Positions 45,873 through 55,008 are shown, numbered from the stretch's first letter. The stretch is 64,000 nucleotides of DNA from an uncultured Myxococcales bacterium (GCA_937872925.1 CALMUT010000103.1:1-64000); one strand, 5' to 3'. Numbers and translations: made by a program. Notes: generated by a model not told the origin, from the sequence alone.

Positions 45873-46964
45873 CTACTGACATGCTCCTGACAAACCGCTC
45901 ACCCACTGCTCCAGCAGTGTGACGCCGGCAGGATGCACGCGTTTGGTGGCCAGCGGCGGCATTTGCACCTGCGGCTCTCGGGACTTCACTCTGCAGATCA
46001 AGATGCTGCTAGCGGGATCCCCGGGAACCACGTCGTGCACCAAGCCGCAGGTGCCGCCGCCGGCGCTCGTCGGTACTTTGCAGACCCCAAAGGTTTTCGG
46101 GTCGGCCCCCGGCTTCGTCTCCGCCCATGAAAGGAAAAGGCCGCTCGGCGCAGCGACGCGATCCGTGTCGTGGCAATGCGCGCAGTTCGCATCCATATAG
46201 GCGCGCGCGCGTTCCTCCACCGAAGCGACGCCCTCCGGGTCCACCATGCGCTGTCGCTGGTCGCCGGGCTCGGGCTCACTCGTGAACCACCCGAGCGACG
46301 CAAGGTGGTCGATCTGGTTCTTGCTCTTTCCTGCGTACAAGTACTCGCGGTCCAGTTGCCGTGTGACGCCACCCAGAGTGTTTGGCTCATCTTTTCCGTG
46401 GCACTCGTTGCACAGGTTCGTATTTGGCACGCTGTAGCTGAGAGACTGCGATTCGCCTGCTGCGTCGATGAAGGAAACCGCGATGTCCGCGCCGGCGACC
46501 TTGCGCTCCGCGTCAGTCTGCTCTTCGTTCCAGACGTAAGTGTGCCCCACCCAACCGCTCGCTTCGTGCACCAAAAGCCGGGTTTCGAGCAGGCGTTCGC
46601 CAAGGCTCGGCTCACGGGCATCATGAAGGTACGAAAACGTCTTCACCAACACCGTGCCCACCGGGAACCCCCACGGCCCTTCCGAGGCGTAGTCGATGGT
46701 TTTTTCGTCGGGCAAATGGATGAAGCGGCGTTTGAAGGTCCCATCCGACCAGAGCGGGCTGATCACGTCGTAGGGTTCAACGCGCTGCGATGGCTCCTGG
46801 GAGGTCGCGTCGGAAAATAGCTTCCATTCCTCAAGGGTCGGCCAGGCGGCCCCGTCCGGCGCCGGGTTAACAAACACCTTGGGTTTTGGCTGGACGGGAT
46901 CTTCATCACTGCCACAGGCTGAGAGGACCAACAGGCTGGCGAACACCAATATACCGCGGCGCAT
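45873..46964 (-). CDS. Di-heme c-type cytochrome lipoprotein (SO_2930/HNE_0200-like family)
   Basis: 363 aa. A lipoprotein signal (LVFASLLVLSAC) precedes the mature part. Two c-heme motifs are visible, CNECH and CAHCH. The N-terminal domain (about 35-190) has a beta-rich FSDATSQEP-VISPLWSDGTFKRRF and WEEWKLF-like start typical of the uncharacterised family that I recall as TIGR03806, which occurs near beta-helix proteins of the TIGR03805 type. The gene is the last of three in one transcript with the peroxidase-like cytochrome and the beta-helix lipoprotein. Its role is unknown; electron transfer at the outer surface is a guess. Confidence 0.8.
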   Translation of the reverse strand: MRRGILVFASLLVLSACGSDEDPVQPKPKVFVNPAPDGAAWPTLEEWKLFSDATSQEPSQRVEPYDVISPLWSDGTFKRRFIHLPDEKTIDYASEGPWGFPVGTVLVKTFSYLHDAREPSLGERLLETRLLVHEASGWVGHTYVWNEEQTDAERKVAGADIAVSFIDAAGESQSLSYSVPNTNLCNECHGKDEPNTLGGVTRQLDREYLYAGKSKNQIDHLASLGWFTSEPEPGDQRQRMVDPEGVASVEERARAYMDANCAHCHDTDRVAAPSGLFLSWAETKPGADPKTFGVCKVPTSAGGGTCGLVHDVVPGDPASSILICRVKSREPQVQMPPLATKRVHPAGVTLLEQWVSGLSGACQ

Positions 46965-46980
46965 AATCTAGTCTCCAGAA

Positions 46981-48060
46981 TCATCGAGGGATGCGAAACC
47001 CATCTTCGGGCACGGGCAGACCACTCGGGACGTGTTTGGGGCGATGCGGCTCGCGGGAGCGATCCGTCAAGCCCTTGTCGATGAACGTGACGATGGCGTC
47101 GACCTCTGCCTCGGAAAGAACACGAGACAGACCCGCGTCTTGTTGCAGCTTGACCTCGTACGCCACGGCATCCCGCAGCAGGAGCACACTGCCGTCGTGG
47201 AAGTAGGGCTCTGTGTCCCGGGCGTTGCGCAGAGTCGGCACTCGAAACGCGCCTCGGTCGCCTTCCTTGCCGCTGACCTGAAAACGGCCGAGGTCATCGC
47301 TGTCGATGCCGCGTGCCGCGTACCTCGCAGAGTCGAAGCGGGGCGCCGTGTGACAAGCAGCGCAACCGGCTTCTGCAAACAGCTCCATACCGCGCAGCGC
47401 TGCATCGGAAAGCGCGCCCGGATCCCCAGAAACGTATTGGTCGTAAGGCGTGCGATCCGCGACGAAGCTGCGCTGAAACGCCGCGAGTGCGCGGGCGATG
47501 CTCTCGGGGGTCACGGGATCCGCGACCTGGGGAAACGCGGCGCTAAACAGCGTTCGATACTCGGGTATCGCGCCAAGATCCGCCGCAGCCTGCTTTGGGT
47601 CCTTGTTCAGTTCACCCGTGTTCTCCAAGGGGCGCAGCGCCTGGCTCTCCAGCGTCGGCTCTCGTCCGTCCCAAAACAGTTCTTCGACCAGCGCGACGTT
47701 CCAAAGCGTTGGCGCATTGCGAGTCGTCATATTTGGACCGGTTCGACCCGGCCCCGTCGGTCCGGTTCCGTCGACCCCGACACTGAGAGCAAGCCCGTCA
47801 CTGAGCCCCCAAATCTCGCTGTGGCACGTCGCGCAGGCCGTGAGGCCATCCCTCGACAGGATGGGATCGTAGAAGAGCATGCGCCCGAGCGCCTGCTTCT
47901 CCGGTGTGGTCGGGTTGTCCGGGGGGCCCTCGGAAATCCCAAGGGGCGCGTAAGCCCAGGGGATCGGCGGTCCGTCGTAGGCCGCCGCCTCGTCCACGGC
48001 CTGCTCCGCCGAACAAGCGAAGCAGGCGACCAACAACCCAACCGTGCCGAAAGCGCGCAT
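46981..48060 (-). CDS. Di-heme cytochrome c peroxidase-family lipoprotein
   Basis: 359 aa. The N-terminus (MRAFGTVGLLVACFAC) is a lipoprotein signal. Two heme c motifs, CATCH and CAACH, lie at the spacing seen in the bacterial cytochrome c peroxidase/MauG superfamily, with LGRMLFYDPILSRDG, RNAPTLWNVAL, FWDGREPTLESQA, and GDRGAFRVPTLRNARDTEPYFHDGS conserved. MauG-like and MbnH-like members oxidise protein side chains, so a peroxidase role is not certain. The ATG is 2 bases after the beta-helix gene stop and the gene ends 16 bases before the third cytochrome gene. Confidence 0.88.
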   Translation of the reverse strand: MRAFGTVGLLVACFACSAEQAVDEAAAYDGPPIPWAYAPLGISEGPPDNPTTPEKQALGRMLFYDPILSRDGLTACATCHSEIWGLSDGLALSVGVDGTGPTGPGRTGPNMTTRNAPTLWNVALVEELFWDGREPTLESQALRPLENTGELNKDPKQAAADLGAIPEYRTLFSAAFPQVADPVTPESIARALAAFQRSFVADRTPYDQYVSGDPGALSDAALRGMELFAEAGCAACHTAPRFDSARYAARGIDSDDLGRFQVSGKEGDRGAFRVPTLRNARDTEPYFHDGSVLLLRDAVAYEVKLQQDAGLSRVLSEAEVDAIVTFIDKGLTDRSREPHRPKHVPSGLPVPEDGFRIPR

Positions 48061-48062
48061 TC

Positions 48063-49400
48063 TCAGAAGCTAACAGCGCTCAAGGGCGTTAGCGTGCATT
48101 CGTGCGGAGTGGAGTCCGTGGTGTGAAGCTTGTCGTCAGCGATGCCGCCAAGGGGCGCCTGCAAATTTCGGAACGTTGGGTGCGGTTTCGCGCCTAGGCA
48201 AAGCTTTTCGCCAGTGCCCGCGCCCTCGAAGCCGTCCCAGGCGATTTCCTCGAAGGGCTTGATGTTGAAGGAGCCCACCAGCCCTTGGGGATCCGTGCCG
48301 TTGTTCTTCAGGGTGTTCTGGTAGATGTAGGTGCCTTCGGGATCTGGGTCCGTCGCCGGATCTGGCGTTCCACCGATCAGAATACTGAAGGTCTGCAGGC
48401 TAACGACAAGTACCGCCACGCTGTTGTTGTCCTCGATGGTGTTGTCGCGCACTTCAGTTTGATCCGACCCCAGGATCAACATGCCCGTCCCCGCCGGCAC
48501 GTACGACACCACCGTCTTGTCCTCAGCAAAATTCGCGCGATTGTTAGCTTTGATCATGTTGTTGCGCACCAGCGCGCGCATGCCGTCTTTCTTCTCCAAG
48601 TTCGGCAACACGAATACCAAGATCCCGGAGGTATTGTCGTAAGCTTCGTTTTCGTACACTTCTGCGTCGGTGGTGTTCTCGATCTCGATCCCCGCAACGT
48701 TGCCGTGCACCTTGTTGCGACGCACGATCGCCTGTTCGCACTGCCCAACATATACGCCGGCATCCGAGGCTCCGATAATTTCGGAGTCTTCGATAATCAC
48801 GCGTTTGCTCTTCACAGGATAGACCGCATAGGCGCCGTTTTTGGTCACGGACCCAGCATCCCAACTGACCTTCAACTTGCGAAACGTCACGTCCTCGGCG
48901 CCGGTAACGACAATGCCGTTGCCCGGTGAGTTCTTGACCCAGAGGTTCTCGACGGTAAAACCATCGCTGGTCACCGTGAAGCCGTCGTCGCCTTCGGTCT
49001 GATCTTTGAAGTCCAGGATGGTCTCTTCGGGCGTCGCCCCGAGCCCCTTTACGGTGACGCCCGCGACGTTGAGGCTGACCTCCTTGGTCACCGAATAGCT
49101 TCCCGCGCACAGGCAGACCGTGCCCCCTCTCTTGACCTCGATGAGCGCCGACTGCAGCGCCTCGGTGTCATTGCTGCCGGGCTCCACAACCTGAGTGCAG
49201 CCCGTTGTGTCGGCGCCGCTGCAGGCGCCCGCCGCGCCGCCCGCACCGCCCGCACCGCCCGCACCACCGGTCGCACCACCGCTGCCACCGCTTGCCGCGG
49301 CTTTGTCGTCGTCGCTGCAGCCAGCACTGAAGGCGGACAGCCCGACGATAGTGGCTAGACTGCAGATGGAAAGGCACTGGGAAAGGTTGCTAAGTCTCAT
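48063..49400 (-). CDS. Parallel beta-helix lipoprotein
   Basis: 445 aa. It has a lipoprotein signal (LSAFSAGC), a Gly/Ala-rich linker (about 35-60), and a right-handed beta-helix from about 80 to 380 (repeats such as GVTVKGLGATPEETILDF, GFTVENLWVKNSPGNGIVV, VIIEDSEIIGASDAGVYVGQ, AIVRRNKVHGNVAGIEIENT, AEVYENEAYDNTSGILVF). The layout matches the family I recall as TIGR03805, regularly found next to the SO_2930-like cytochrome, as here. Beta-helices usually bind or cut polysaccharides. It is the first gene of a three-gene operon with the two di-heme cytochromes. Confidence 0.88.
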   Translation of the reverse strand: MRLSNLSQCLSICSLATIVGLSAFSAGCSDDDKAAASGGSGGATGGAGGAGGAGGAAGACSGADTTGCTQVVEPGSNDTEALQSALIEVKRGGTVCLCAGSYSVTKEVSLNVAGVTVKGLGATPEETILDFKDQTEGDDGFTVTSDGFTVENLWVKNSPGNGIVVTGAEDVTFRKLKVSWDAGSVTKNGAYAVYPVKSKRVIIEDSEIIGASDAGVYVGQCEQAIVRRNKVHGNVAGIEIENTTDAEVYENEAYDNTSGILVFVLPNLEKKDGMRALVRNNMIKANNRANFAEDKTVVSYVPAGTGMLILGSDQTEVRDNTIEDNNSVAVLVVSLQTFSILIGGTPDPATDPDPEGTYIYQNTLKNNGTDPQGLVGSFNIKPFEEIAWDGFEGAGTGEKLCLGAKPHPTFRNLQAPLGGIADDKLHTTDSTPHECTLTPLSAVSF

Positions 49401-49438
49401 TCGGCTCCTCGATTTTCACGTAATACGGGTGTGTTGAA

Positions 49439-50368
49439 TCATTTGACGGGAGGCGGCAAGTCCGGAACGCATTCGATGCTGACGTTCGTGGCGCTGGGTG
49501 CCCAGGCCAGATTGAGCGGGTTGAATACGATGCCGCTCGGCTGAGTGATGGCACTCATGTTCGCAAAATCCGCGGTGGTAACCACGCCCTCGTAGTCCAT
49601 CACCGCCAGGAGACCCTTGCCGTGTACGGACACGAAGTCGCCCAACTCCGTGATCCAAGGATTCGGCCAGCCTTGACGGAAGCCGCAAAAGATCACCACG
49701 TCGAAATCTGAAGCGAGGGCAGCGGCATTGCCTTTGTACTTCGCCGGCAGGTCTTTGCCTTGATACTGGATGCTGGCCGGCAAGGCTTGGTTCGGGAGCT
49801 TGCCGGGCTCGCATAGGTAGTCGTCACCGAAGGAAGCAACCTTCGGTGTCGGAACCTGCCCCAGATAGCCCGCCACATCGAAGGCGGCGAGCAGCTCCGG
49901 AAGTGTAGTGGAATCACACCACGCCACGATGTGTCCGTTGCCCCAACGGTCCATGGCAAAAACGCGGTGTTGTTGTCCGCCGAGACTGATGAATCCTTCG
50001 CCGTCGACGCTTGCGCCGGGTTCGAGACCAATGGAGCACGACTGCTTGGTGTCGATATTGAACTCGAGCTTGCCGCAATCGCAACCCGGCTCTCCCGGAA
50101 CGCCGCCGTCCGGGCAGCTGCCGGTAGCGCCGCCACCTTCCGGCAGAGCCGCATCGATGATCACGCCACCGCCGCTACCGCCACTGGCACTGACGCCGCC
50201 TCCACCCGCGGCGCCAACGCCCGCGCTACCGCCAGCCGCGCTCGCTCCAAATCCGGCAGAGCCGGCCGCTCCGCCGTCCGTGGTGCCACCGCACGCCAGG
50301 GCGAGCGGTAGGCAGAAGAGGAATAACGCGCGCACGCCCATTGGTAGCAGCTTAGCGGAATCTGGCAT
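49439..50368 (-). CDS. Lipoprotein with Gly-rich linker, unknown function
   Basis: 309 aa from the ATG at 50366-50368, which has a GGAG-containing leader; a second ATG at 50341 is possible. The signal ends in a lipobox (LPLALAC). Residues about 30-75 are a Gly/Ala/Ser-rich linker. The rest has a Cys-containing beginning (SCPDGGVPGEPGCDCG) and an ordered alpha/beta part (FEVVIFCGFRQGWPNPW-like and DFVSVHGKGLLAVMDYEG) that I cannot assign. It lies upstream of the beta-helix gene on the same strand, 38 bases away, so it may belong to that operon. Confidence 0.7.
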   Translation of the reverse strand: MPDSAKLLPMGVRALFLFCLPLALACGGTTDGGAAGSAGFGASAAGGSAGVGAAGGGGVSASGGSGGGVIIDAALPEGGGATGSCPDGGVPGEPGCDCGKLEFNIDTKQSCSIGLEPGASVDGEGFISLGGQQHRVFAMDRWGNGHIVAWCDSTTLPELLAAFDVAGYLGQVPTPKVASFGDDYLCEPGKLPNQALPASIQYQGKDLPAKYKGNAAALASDFDVVIFCGFRQGWPNPWITELGDFVSVHGKGLLAVMDYEGVVTTADFANMSAITQPSGIVFNPLNLAWAPSATNVSIECVPDLPPPVK

Positions 50369-50407
50369 CACACGCTCGCTCCAGATCGCCAGCCGCATCT
50401 GCCCACT

Positions 50408-51457
50408 TCACACCGGCAGCTGCGAGGACCGCGAGAAGAGATAGTGCCCCACGAGCCATTCGTCACCGCCGCGATAACCCCACAGCTCCTCGCAAGCCAT
50501 GAAGAAGATCCGCCAGCGCTGTATCCAGCGCTCCGCCTCCAGCTCAGGGTAGACCCCGCGAAAGACGTCACGCACCTGGTCGCGGCGGGCGTCCAGATTG
50601 GAAAGCCACATGCTTGCAGTGCGCGCGTAGTGCCGCCCGCTGACCGCCCAGCGGCGCTCGAGCTGCCACCTGCTCTGGAAGTGCAGCAAGTAATCAAAGG
50701 ACGGCATCGAGCCGCCCGTGAAAAAGTGGCGCCCCATCCAGTTGTCGTCCCCTTCGGCCTCGAACGCGTAAGCGAAACGTCGATGGCAGAAAATGTGAAA
50801 AAAGCACTTCCCGCTTGGCTGCAAATGCGCGGCTAACTTGCGAAACAGGTGGTCGTGGTTCTTGACGTGCTCCAGCATCTCGACGCTGACGATGCGGTCA
50901 AAGTTCCCGTCGAGGCGCAACTGATTTACATCGCAGGTGACGACTTCGAGTCGGTCGGCCACGCAGAGCTCCCGCGCTCTCGCCAGGATGTACTCCCGCT
51001 GGCTGTGCGAATTCGAAACAGCCACCACCTGAACGGCAGGGAAGCGCTGCAGCAAGAAGAGTGTGAAGGAACCCCAGCCACAGCCAAGGTCCAAAACGCG
51101 CATGCCATCACGGACCTCCGCACGCTCCGCAGTCAGATCCAGCATGGCGCGTTCAGCGTCTGCCAGGGTGTGCACGCCAGGCGGGAACAGCGCGGAGCTG
51201 TACTTGAGATGGGGCCCGAGCACGCTGCGGAAGAACGCAGCAGGCACCTCGTAGTGCTGGGCGTTGGCGGCTGCGGGGGACTCCGCAATGGGAGACCGGG
51301 CGGCCCGGGCAAGGAAAGCTTGCAGTCGGCGCTGCTGTGCTTCGACGCCGCCGCGGGCCTCGTCCCGCAGTCGCCGATCGTTCAGCTGGCGGATCCCCAA
51401 ACGGATCAGCAGGTCGGGCAGTTTGCCGGTCTCGGCGAGTTCTAGGGGGCCCCTCAT
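50408..51457 (-). CDS. SAM-dependent methyltransferase, cyclopropane-fatty-acid-synthase-like (second)
   Basis: 349 aa from the ATG at 51455-51457. The SAM motif VLDLGCGWGSFTLFLLQRF opens a Rossmann fold; YSSALFPPGVHTLADAERAML matches the region near the substrate pocket of CFA-family enzymes. The C-terminal part has several aromatic residues (WLSNLDARRDQVRDVFRGVY, WRIFFMACEELWGYRGG). It lacks the long N-terminal domain of typical CFA synthase. Its start overlaps the DUF1295 stop by 4 bases. It is the last of six overlapping lipid-modification genes, so the substrate is probably an unsaturated fatty acyl chain. Confidence 0.88.
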   Translation of the reverse strand: MRGPLELAETGKLPDLLIRLGIRQLNDRRLRDEARGGVEAQQRRLQAFLARAARSPIAESPAAANAQHYEVPAAFFRSVLGPHLKYSSALFPPGVHTLADAERAMLDLTAERAEVRDGMRVLDLGCGWGSFTLFLLQRFPAVQVVAVSNSHSQREYILARARELCVADRLEVVTCDVNQLRLDGNFDRIVSVEMLEHVKNHDHLFRKLAAHLQPSGKCFFHIFCHRRFAYAFEAEGDDNWMGRHFFTGGSMPSFDYLLHFQSRWQLERRWAVSGRHYARTASMWLSNLDARRDQVRDVFRGVYPELEAERWIQRWRIFFMACEELWGYRGGDEWLVGHYLFSRSSQLPV

Positions 51458-52308
51458 TCTGGCGCCTCCGTAGCCGGCTCTGCTTCGCTGGCTTCCCTCG
51501 CCGCTAACTGCAGCTTCGCCGCGTTCCCCTCGCGCACGAACCAGGGCACAAACACGCTGGTGCTGCCCTGGTACTCGGCGTAGTCGGCTCCTCGGGAGCG
51601 CAGCGCCTGGGCTTCGGTGGCGGGGATGCCGGTCACTTTGAAAAGAAACAGCAGCATCAGCCCGGGACCTAGGAAACTGAGCGCGAAGTACGGACTGCCC
51701 ACAGCGCAGAGCACCCAAGCCCACCATCCGAGCCACTCAAAGAAGTAGTTGGGGTGGCGGCTGTAGCGCCACAGTCCAGTGCGACAGGTCTTGCCGCGGG
51801 CGTCGGGGCGCGCGCGAAAGGCCGCAAGCTGAGCGTCCGCCAGGGACTCGCCGGCCACGGACACAAGCGTCACGCCAGCGGCGAGTAGCTCGAAACCGCG
51901 GATCGATTGGCCAGAGTTGGCGATGGCGACCCAGATCGGAAGGCTGAACAGAAGCGCGAGGGCGGCCTGCAGCTGGAACACGACGAAGAACTGCAGTGAG
52001 TTTTGCTCGCCCCATTTCTCTCGCAACGCGCGGTAGCGGCCGTCCTCGTTCTTACCGATCACTCGGTTCTTGAGCAGGTAACCCGCGAGGCGAAAGGCCC
52101 ACAGCGCAGCCATGCCGCTGACCCATGCGCGTCGAGCGAGGTCCCCCGGAGTCGCCCAGGCGTAGAACAGCGCAAGCACGCCGATTGCCCCGGACCAGGC
52201 GACGTCGACGTGGCTGGCGTCTTTGCGCAGGCGCTCCACGACGAAGAGCAGAGAAAAGGCGATGAACAGCCCAAGCGCCGCCCACCCAAAGACCCACGTC
52301 GCGTTCAC
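51454..52308 (-). CDS. DUF1295 membrane protein (steroid 5-alpha-reductase/ICMT-like)
   Basis: 284 aa with about six or seven membrane helices. The C-terminal half has LWRYSRHPNYFFEWLGWW, the nucleotide-binding signature shared with isoprenylcysteine methyltransferases and 5-alpha-reductases. DUF1295 proteins are thought to be NADPH-dependent reductases or methyltransferases on lipids. The gene overlaps neighbours at both ends by 4 bases (52305-52308 with DUF2878, 51454-51457 with the methyltransferase), as in other bacterial copies of this lipid operon. Confidence 0.9.
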   Translation of the reverse strand: MNATWVFGWAALGLFIAFSLLFVVERLRKDASHVDVAWSGAIGVLALFYAWATPGDLARRAWVSGMAALWAFRLAGYLLKNRVIGKNEDGRYRALREKWGEQNSLQFFVVFQLQAALALLFSLPIWVAIANSGQSIRGFELLAAGVTLVSVAGESLADAQLAAFRARPDARGKTCRTGLWRYSRHPNYFFEWLGWWAWVLCAVGSPYFALSFLGPGLMLLFLFKVTGIPATEAQALRSRGADYAEYQGSTSVFVPWFVREGNAAKLQLAAREASEAEPATEAPE

Positions 52309-52847
52309 GCGGCGACCTGAGCGTCAACGTCTGGGCCGGCGCCAGCACGATGCAACCAACTGCTGAGGGCGATGAGCCCTGGCGTTGCCGCAGCCCAGCC
52401 GCCGACGAGCAGCACATAAGCCCGTGGGTCCAAGACTGAGAGCGCCCCGAGACGCTGCCCAGAGGCGTAGGCGATGGGTCCGAAGACCGCGCCCAGCAGC
52501 GCAGCGAGCAGCCGTCGCCGCGCCAGCCAGGCCAGCGCCGGCGCAAGAGTGGTCGCAAATCCGGCCCAGAGCGCGAGGATCCAACTGGGAGCCAGCCAAG
52601 CCGGCCCTGGGTGTGCTTGGTAGCGCACCCACCCCGTGCCCCCAAGCCCGCCGTCCAGGATCAGTGCAACGCAAAGCGCTGCCAGGATCGAGAGCAGTTC
52701 CGCGCGCAGATCCGGGGTCGTCTTCAAAGCCAGCGCAACCAAAAGAGCGCCGCTCGCCGGCCCGAGCAACGGCTCGCCCTTTGCGGCACCTAAGACCGCC
52801 GCAAACCAAACACCTTGAAACAACACGAAGGAGAGCCATGCGCTCAT
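52305..52847 (-). CDS. DUF2878 membrane protein
   Basis: 180 aa with about five predicted membrane helices and very few charged residues. The start (LSFVLFQGVWFAAVLGAAKG) and the loop KTTPDLRAELLSILAALCVALILDG match the DUF2878 family, which I know from CFA-synthase operons; no biochemical activity is established. The 4-base overlaps with both the CFA gene (52844-52847) and DUF1295 (52305-52308) argue for a membrane-bound member of one pathway. Confidence 0.88.
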   Translation of the reverse strand: MSAWLSFVLFQGVWFAAVLGAAKGEPLLGPASGALLVALALKTTPDLRAELLSILAALCVALILDGGLGGTGWVRYQAHPGPAWLAPSWILALWAGFATTLAPALAWLARRRLLAALLGAVFGPIAYASGQRLGALSVLDPRAYVLLVGGWAAATPGLIALSSWLHRAGAGPDVDAQVAA

Positions 52848-54142
52848 TTCGCAACAGCCTCCCCGGGCAACTTTGGCAAGGGCAACAGCTGCGGCAAAGC
52901 GCGCGCGCCCGGTCGCGCGAAGACGAGCTGCAGGTCACCCAAATAGCGCTCCCAGAACGCCGCCTCGCAGTACGAAAGATAAACCTCCCACATGCGGCAG
53001 AACGCGTCGGAGTGCCCCAGGGCGCGAACCTGCGCGCGCTGCTCGTCGAAGCGCTGGTGCCACGCGCGGAGCGTCATTGCGTAGTGCAGCGTGATGTCCT
53101 CGAGTTGCACTAGTCGCAAGTCGCTGGCACGGGTTGCGCTCGTCGCCAGCGCGGTGAGACTCGGGATACAGCTCCCGGGAAAGATGTAGCGCTTGACGAA
53201 GTCCACGTCGTCCTTGGCGGATTCGTAGCGCTGGTCTTCAATCGTAATGCTCTGGATCAGCGCCAGCCCATCGGGCTTGAGCAACCGCGCCAGCTGCGCA
53301 AAGTAGGTATCGTAATGGCGATGGCCTACGGCCTCGACCATTTCGATGCTGACGACTTTGTCGTAGTTCCCTCTGAGCTCACGATAGTCTGCGCACAACA
53401 CTTGGATCTGGTCGCCGAGCCCAGCGGCGTCGACCCGCTCGCGCACGTATGCAAATTGCTGCCGACTGAGAGTCGTGGTGGTGACCCGGGCTCCATATGC
53501 CTGGGCAGCGTGCAGGGCGAGGGATCCCCAGCCGCTGCCGATCTCCAGCAGATGCTGTCCCGGCGCGAGGCCCAGCTTGGCGCAGACTCGAGCATTCTTC
53601 GCGCGACTTGCCTGCTCCAGGGTCATGTCGCTGCGCTCGAAAATCGCCGCGGAATAGGACAGTGTGGGATCGAGCCACAACGCGTAAAACTCGTTGCCGA
53701 GATCGTAGTGCGCCTCGATGTTCGTGCGGCTGCCCTGGAGGGTATTCTCCCGAAGCGCGTGAAAGAGCCGCAGCGCCGGTTGGGCAAGGCGCGCCATGCG
53801 ACCGTCCAATGCTTGGACCACCTTGCGCTCTCGCAGTAGCAAGCGCACCAATCCGACCAGGTCGTCGCAAGTCACGCTGCCCCGCACGTAGCTTTCGCCG
53901 AAGCCAACGGTTCCGCGCAGAGCCACGTCGGCCCACACGCTTGGCTCGTGCACCGTGAGCTGCGCCTCTGCTCCTTCGCCGATACCGAGGCGCCAGCTGC
54001 CAGCTGGCTCGGAAACGACGAGGCAGCCACCCTCGAGCTTCGACAGCGCGGAAAGCACGAGCCGACGTGCAACGCCTGAAAGCAACGTATCGGGACGCGC
54101 TGCGCTCGGGTTCGCCGTGAGCTGCAGTGTGGTCTCCTTCAA
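52844..54142 (-). CDS. cfa: Cyclopropane-fatty-acyl-phospholipid synthase-like methyltransferase
   Basis: 432 aa from a TTG at 54140-54142, whose TTGA overlaps the DUF1365 stop by 4 bases and has GGGAG 7 bases upstream. The N-terminal domain (about 20-120) and the SAM-binding domain (LLEIGSGWGSLALHAAQAYGARV) are complete. The YDLGNEFYALWLDP motif is as expected, but the active-site Cys of E. coli CFA synthase (YSCA) is Ala here (TLSYSAAIF); many relatives have YSSA. Later motifs VSIEMVEAVGHRHYDTYF and YIFPGSCIPSL are conserved. The substrate is probably an unsaturated phospholipid chain. The frame reaches 54379 inside DUF1365 and was trimmed. Confidence 0.9.
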   Translation of the reverse strand: MKETTLQLTANPSAARPDTLLSGVARRLVLSALSKLEGGCLVVSEPAGSWRLGIGEGAEAQLTVHEPSVWADVALRGTVGFGESYVRGSVTCDDLVGLVRLLLRERKVVQALDGRMARLAQPALRLFHALRENTLQGSRTNIEAHYDLGNEFYALWLDPTLSYSAAIFERSDMTLEQASRAKNARVCAKLGLAPGQHLLEIGSGWGSLALHAAQAYGARVTTTTLSRQQFAYVRERVDAAGLGDQIQVLCADYRELRGNYDKVVSIEMVEAVGHRHYDTYFAQLARLLKPDGLALIQSITIEDQRYESAKDDVDFVKRYIFPGSCIPSLTALATSATRASDLRLVQLEDITLHYAMTLRAWHQRFDEQRAQVRALGHSDAFCRMWEVYLSYCEAAFWERYLGDLQLVFARPGARALPQLLPLPKLPGEAVAK

Positions 54143-55008
54143 GGGACAGCTCCCGGCGACGGGGAGTGCGGGGCGACGGACCCGGACGGCGTAGCCCTCG
54201 TCCCGCTGGCGGTCGGCGCTGTCGGCGCCGTTGACGGTCGGCGCGCCGACCCCGGATGCGCGTAAAAGGGCACGCCTTTGAGCCAGAGTCGCAGCGCGTT
54301 CCAATAGATCGCGCCGAACACTTTGGCGGCGACGACGGGCGTCACCGCAACCCGCCGCGCCAATCCGCGCCGGGACCAAGGCGCGCGCCGCAGCGAAAGC
54401 GTGGCGTCGAAAACGACGCGCTGTTCCTCCAGGGACTGCATGTGGATCACGAGGCCACGCCCGGGCTCGGTGAAACGCCAGCGATAGCGCTGCTGCATGG
54501 GCATGAAGGGTGAGACGTGAAATGCCTTGTCGAACTCGAAACAGAGCGCATCGTCCTGGCTGCCGCGCTCCAGCACATACAGATGGCGCTCACCCCAAGG
54601 GGTATTGTCCACTTCCGCCACGATGCTCTGCACACGCTGATCTTCGGCGTCGTAGACGAAATAGAAGCTCACCGGATTGAAGACAAAGCCAAAGCAGCGC
54701 AGGTGTGTCAGTACGCGGATCGGTCCGGCCGGACGCTTTCCGGTTTGCTCCTGAACTACCGTGCGAAGCGCAGCGTCCAGACTCCGCACCGCCCGCGTAG
54801 CGCCATGTGCCGCGCTCGCAAGGTGATCCGCAACCCGGAACCAAACCAATGCGGGTCGTCGCGCCGAAGCCAGAGGCCAAGGCTCCAGCAAGGCCTCCAC
54901 TTCGCTCAAGTCGAGGTATGGCTGGAAGATGCGGTAGCGCAAATCGTGGGGGCGCGGAGAGAAGCGCCGGTGTCGCACCCACCCGTCGTAGAGCGCGCTT
55001 CTCGTCAT
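54139..55008 (-). CDS. DUF1365 protein
   Basis: 289 aa from the ATG at 55006-55008, which overlaps the FAD-gene stop by 4 bases (ATGA). DUF1365 proteins occur almost only beside the FAD-oxidoreductase and CFA-synthase-like genes, and their role in lipid modification is unproven. Seen: LYDGWVRHRRFSPRPHDLRYRIF near the start, and LRCFGFVFNPVSFYFVYD and EVDNTPWGERHLYVLE in the middle. The C-terminal 35 residues (about 255-289) are a low-complexity Pro/Ser/Thr tail, longer than I would expect. Confidence 0.9.
   Translation of the reverse strand: MTRSALYDGWVRHRRFSPRPHDLRYRIFQPYLDLSEVEALLEPWPLASARRPALVWFRVADHLASAAHGATRAVRSLDAALRTVVQEQTGKRPAGPIRVLTHLRCFGFVFNPVSFYFVYDAEDQRVQSIVAEVDNTPWGERHLYVLERGSQDDALCFEFDKAFHVSPFMPMQQRYRWRFTEPGRGLVIHMQSLEEQRVVFDATLSLRRAPWSRRGLARRVAVTPVVAAKVFGAIYWNALRLWLKGVPFYAHPGSARRPSTAPTAPTASGTRATPSGSVAPHSPSPGAVP

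Noticed and set aside
54143-54379. Upstream extension of the CFA-synthase-like frame
   Set aside because: It lies inside DUF1365; the TTG at 54142 with a ribosome-binding site and 4-base overlap is the better start.
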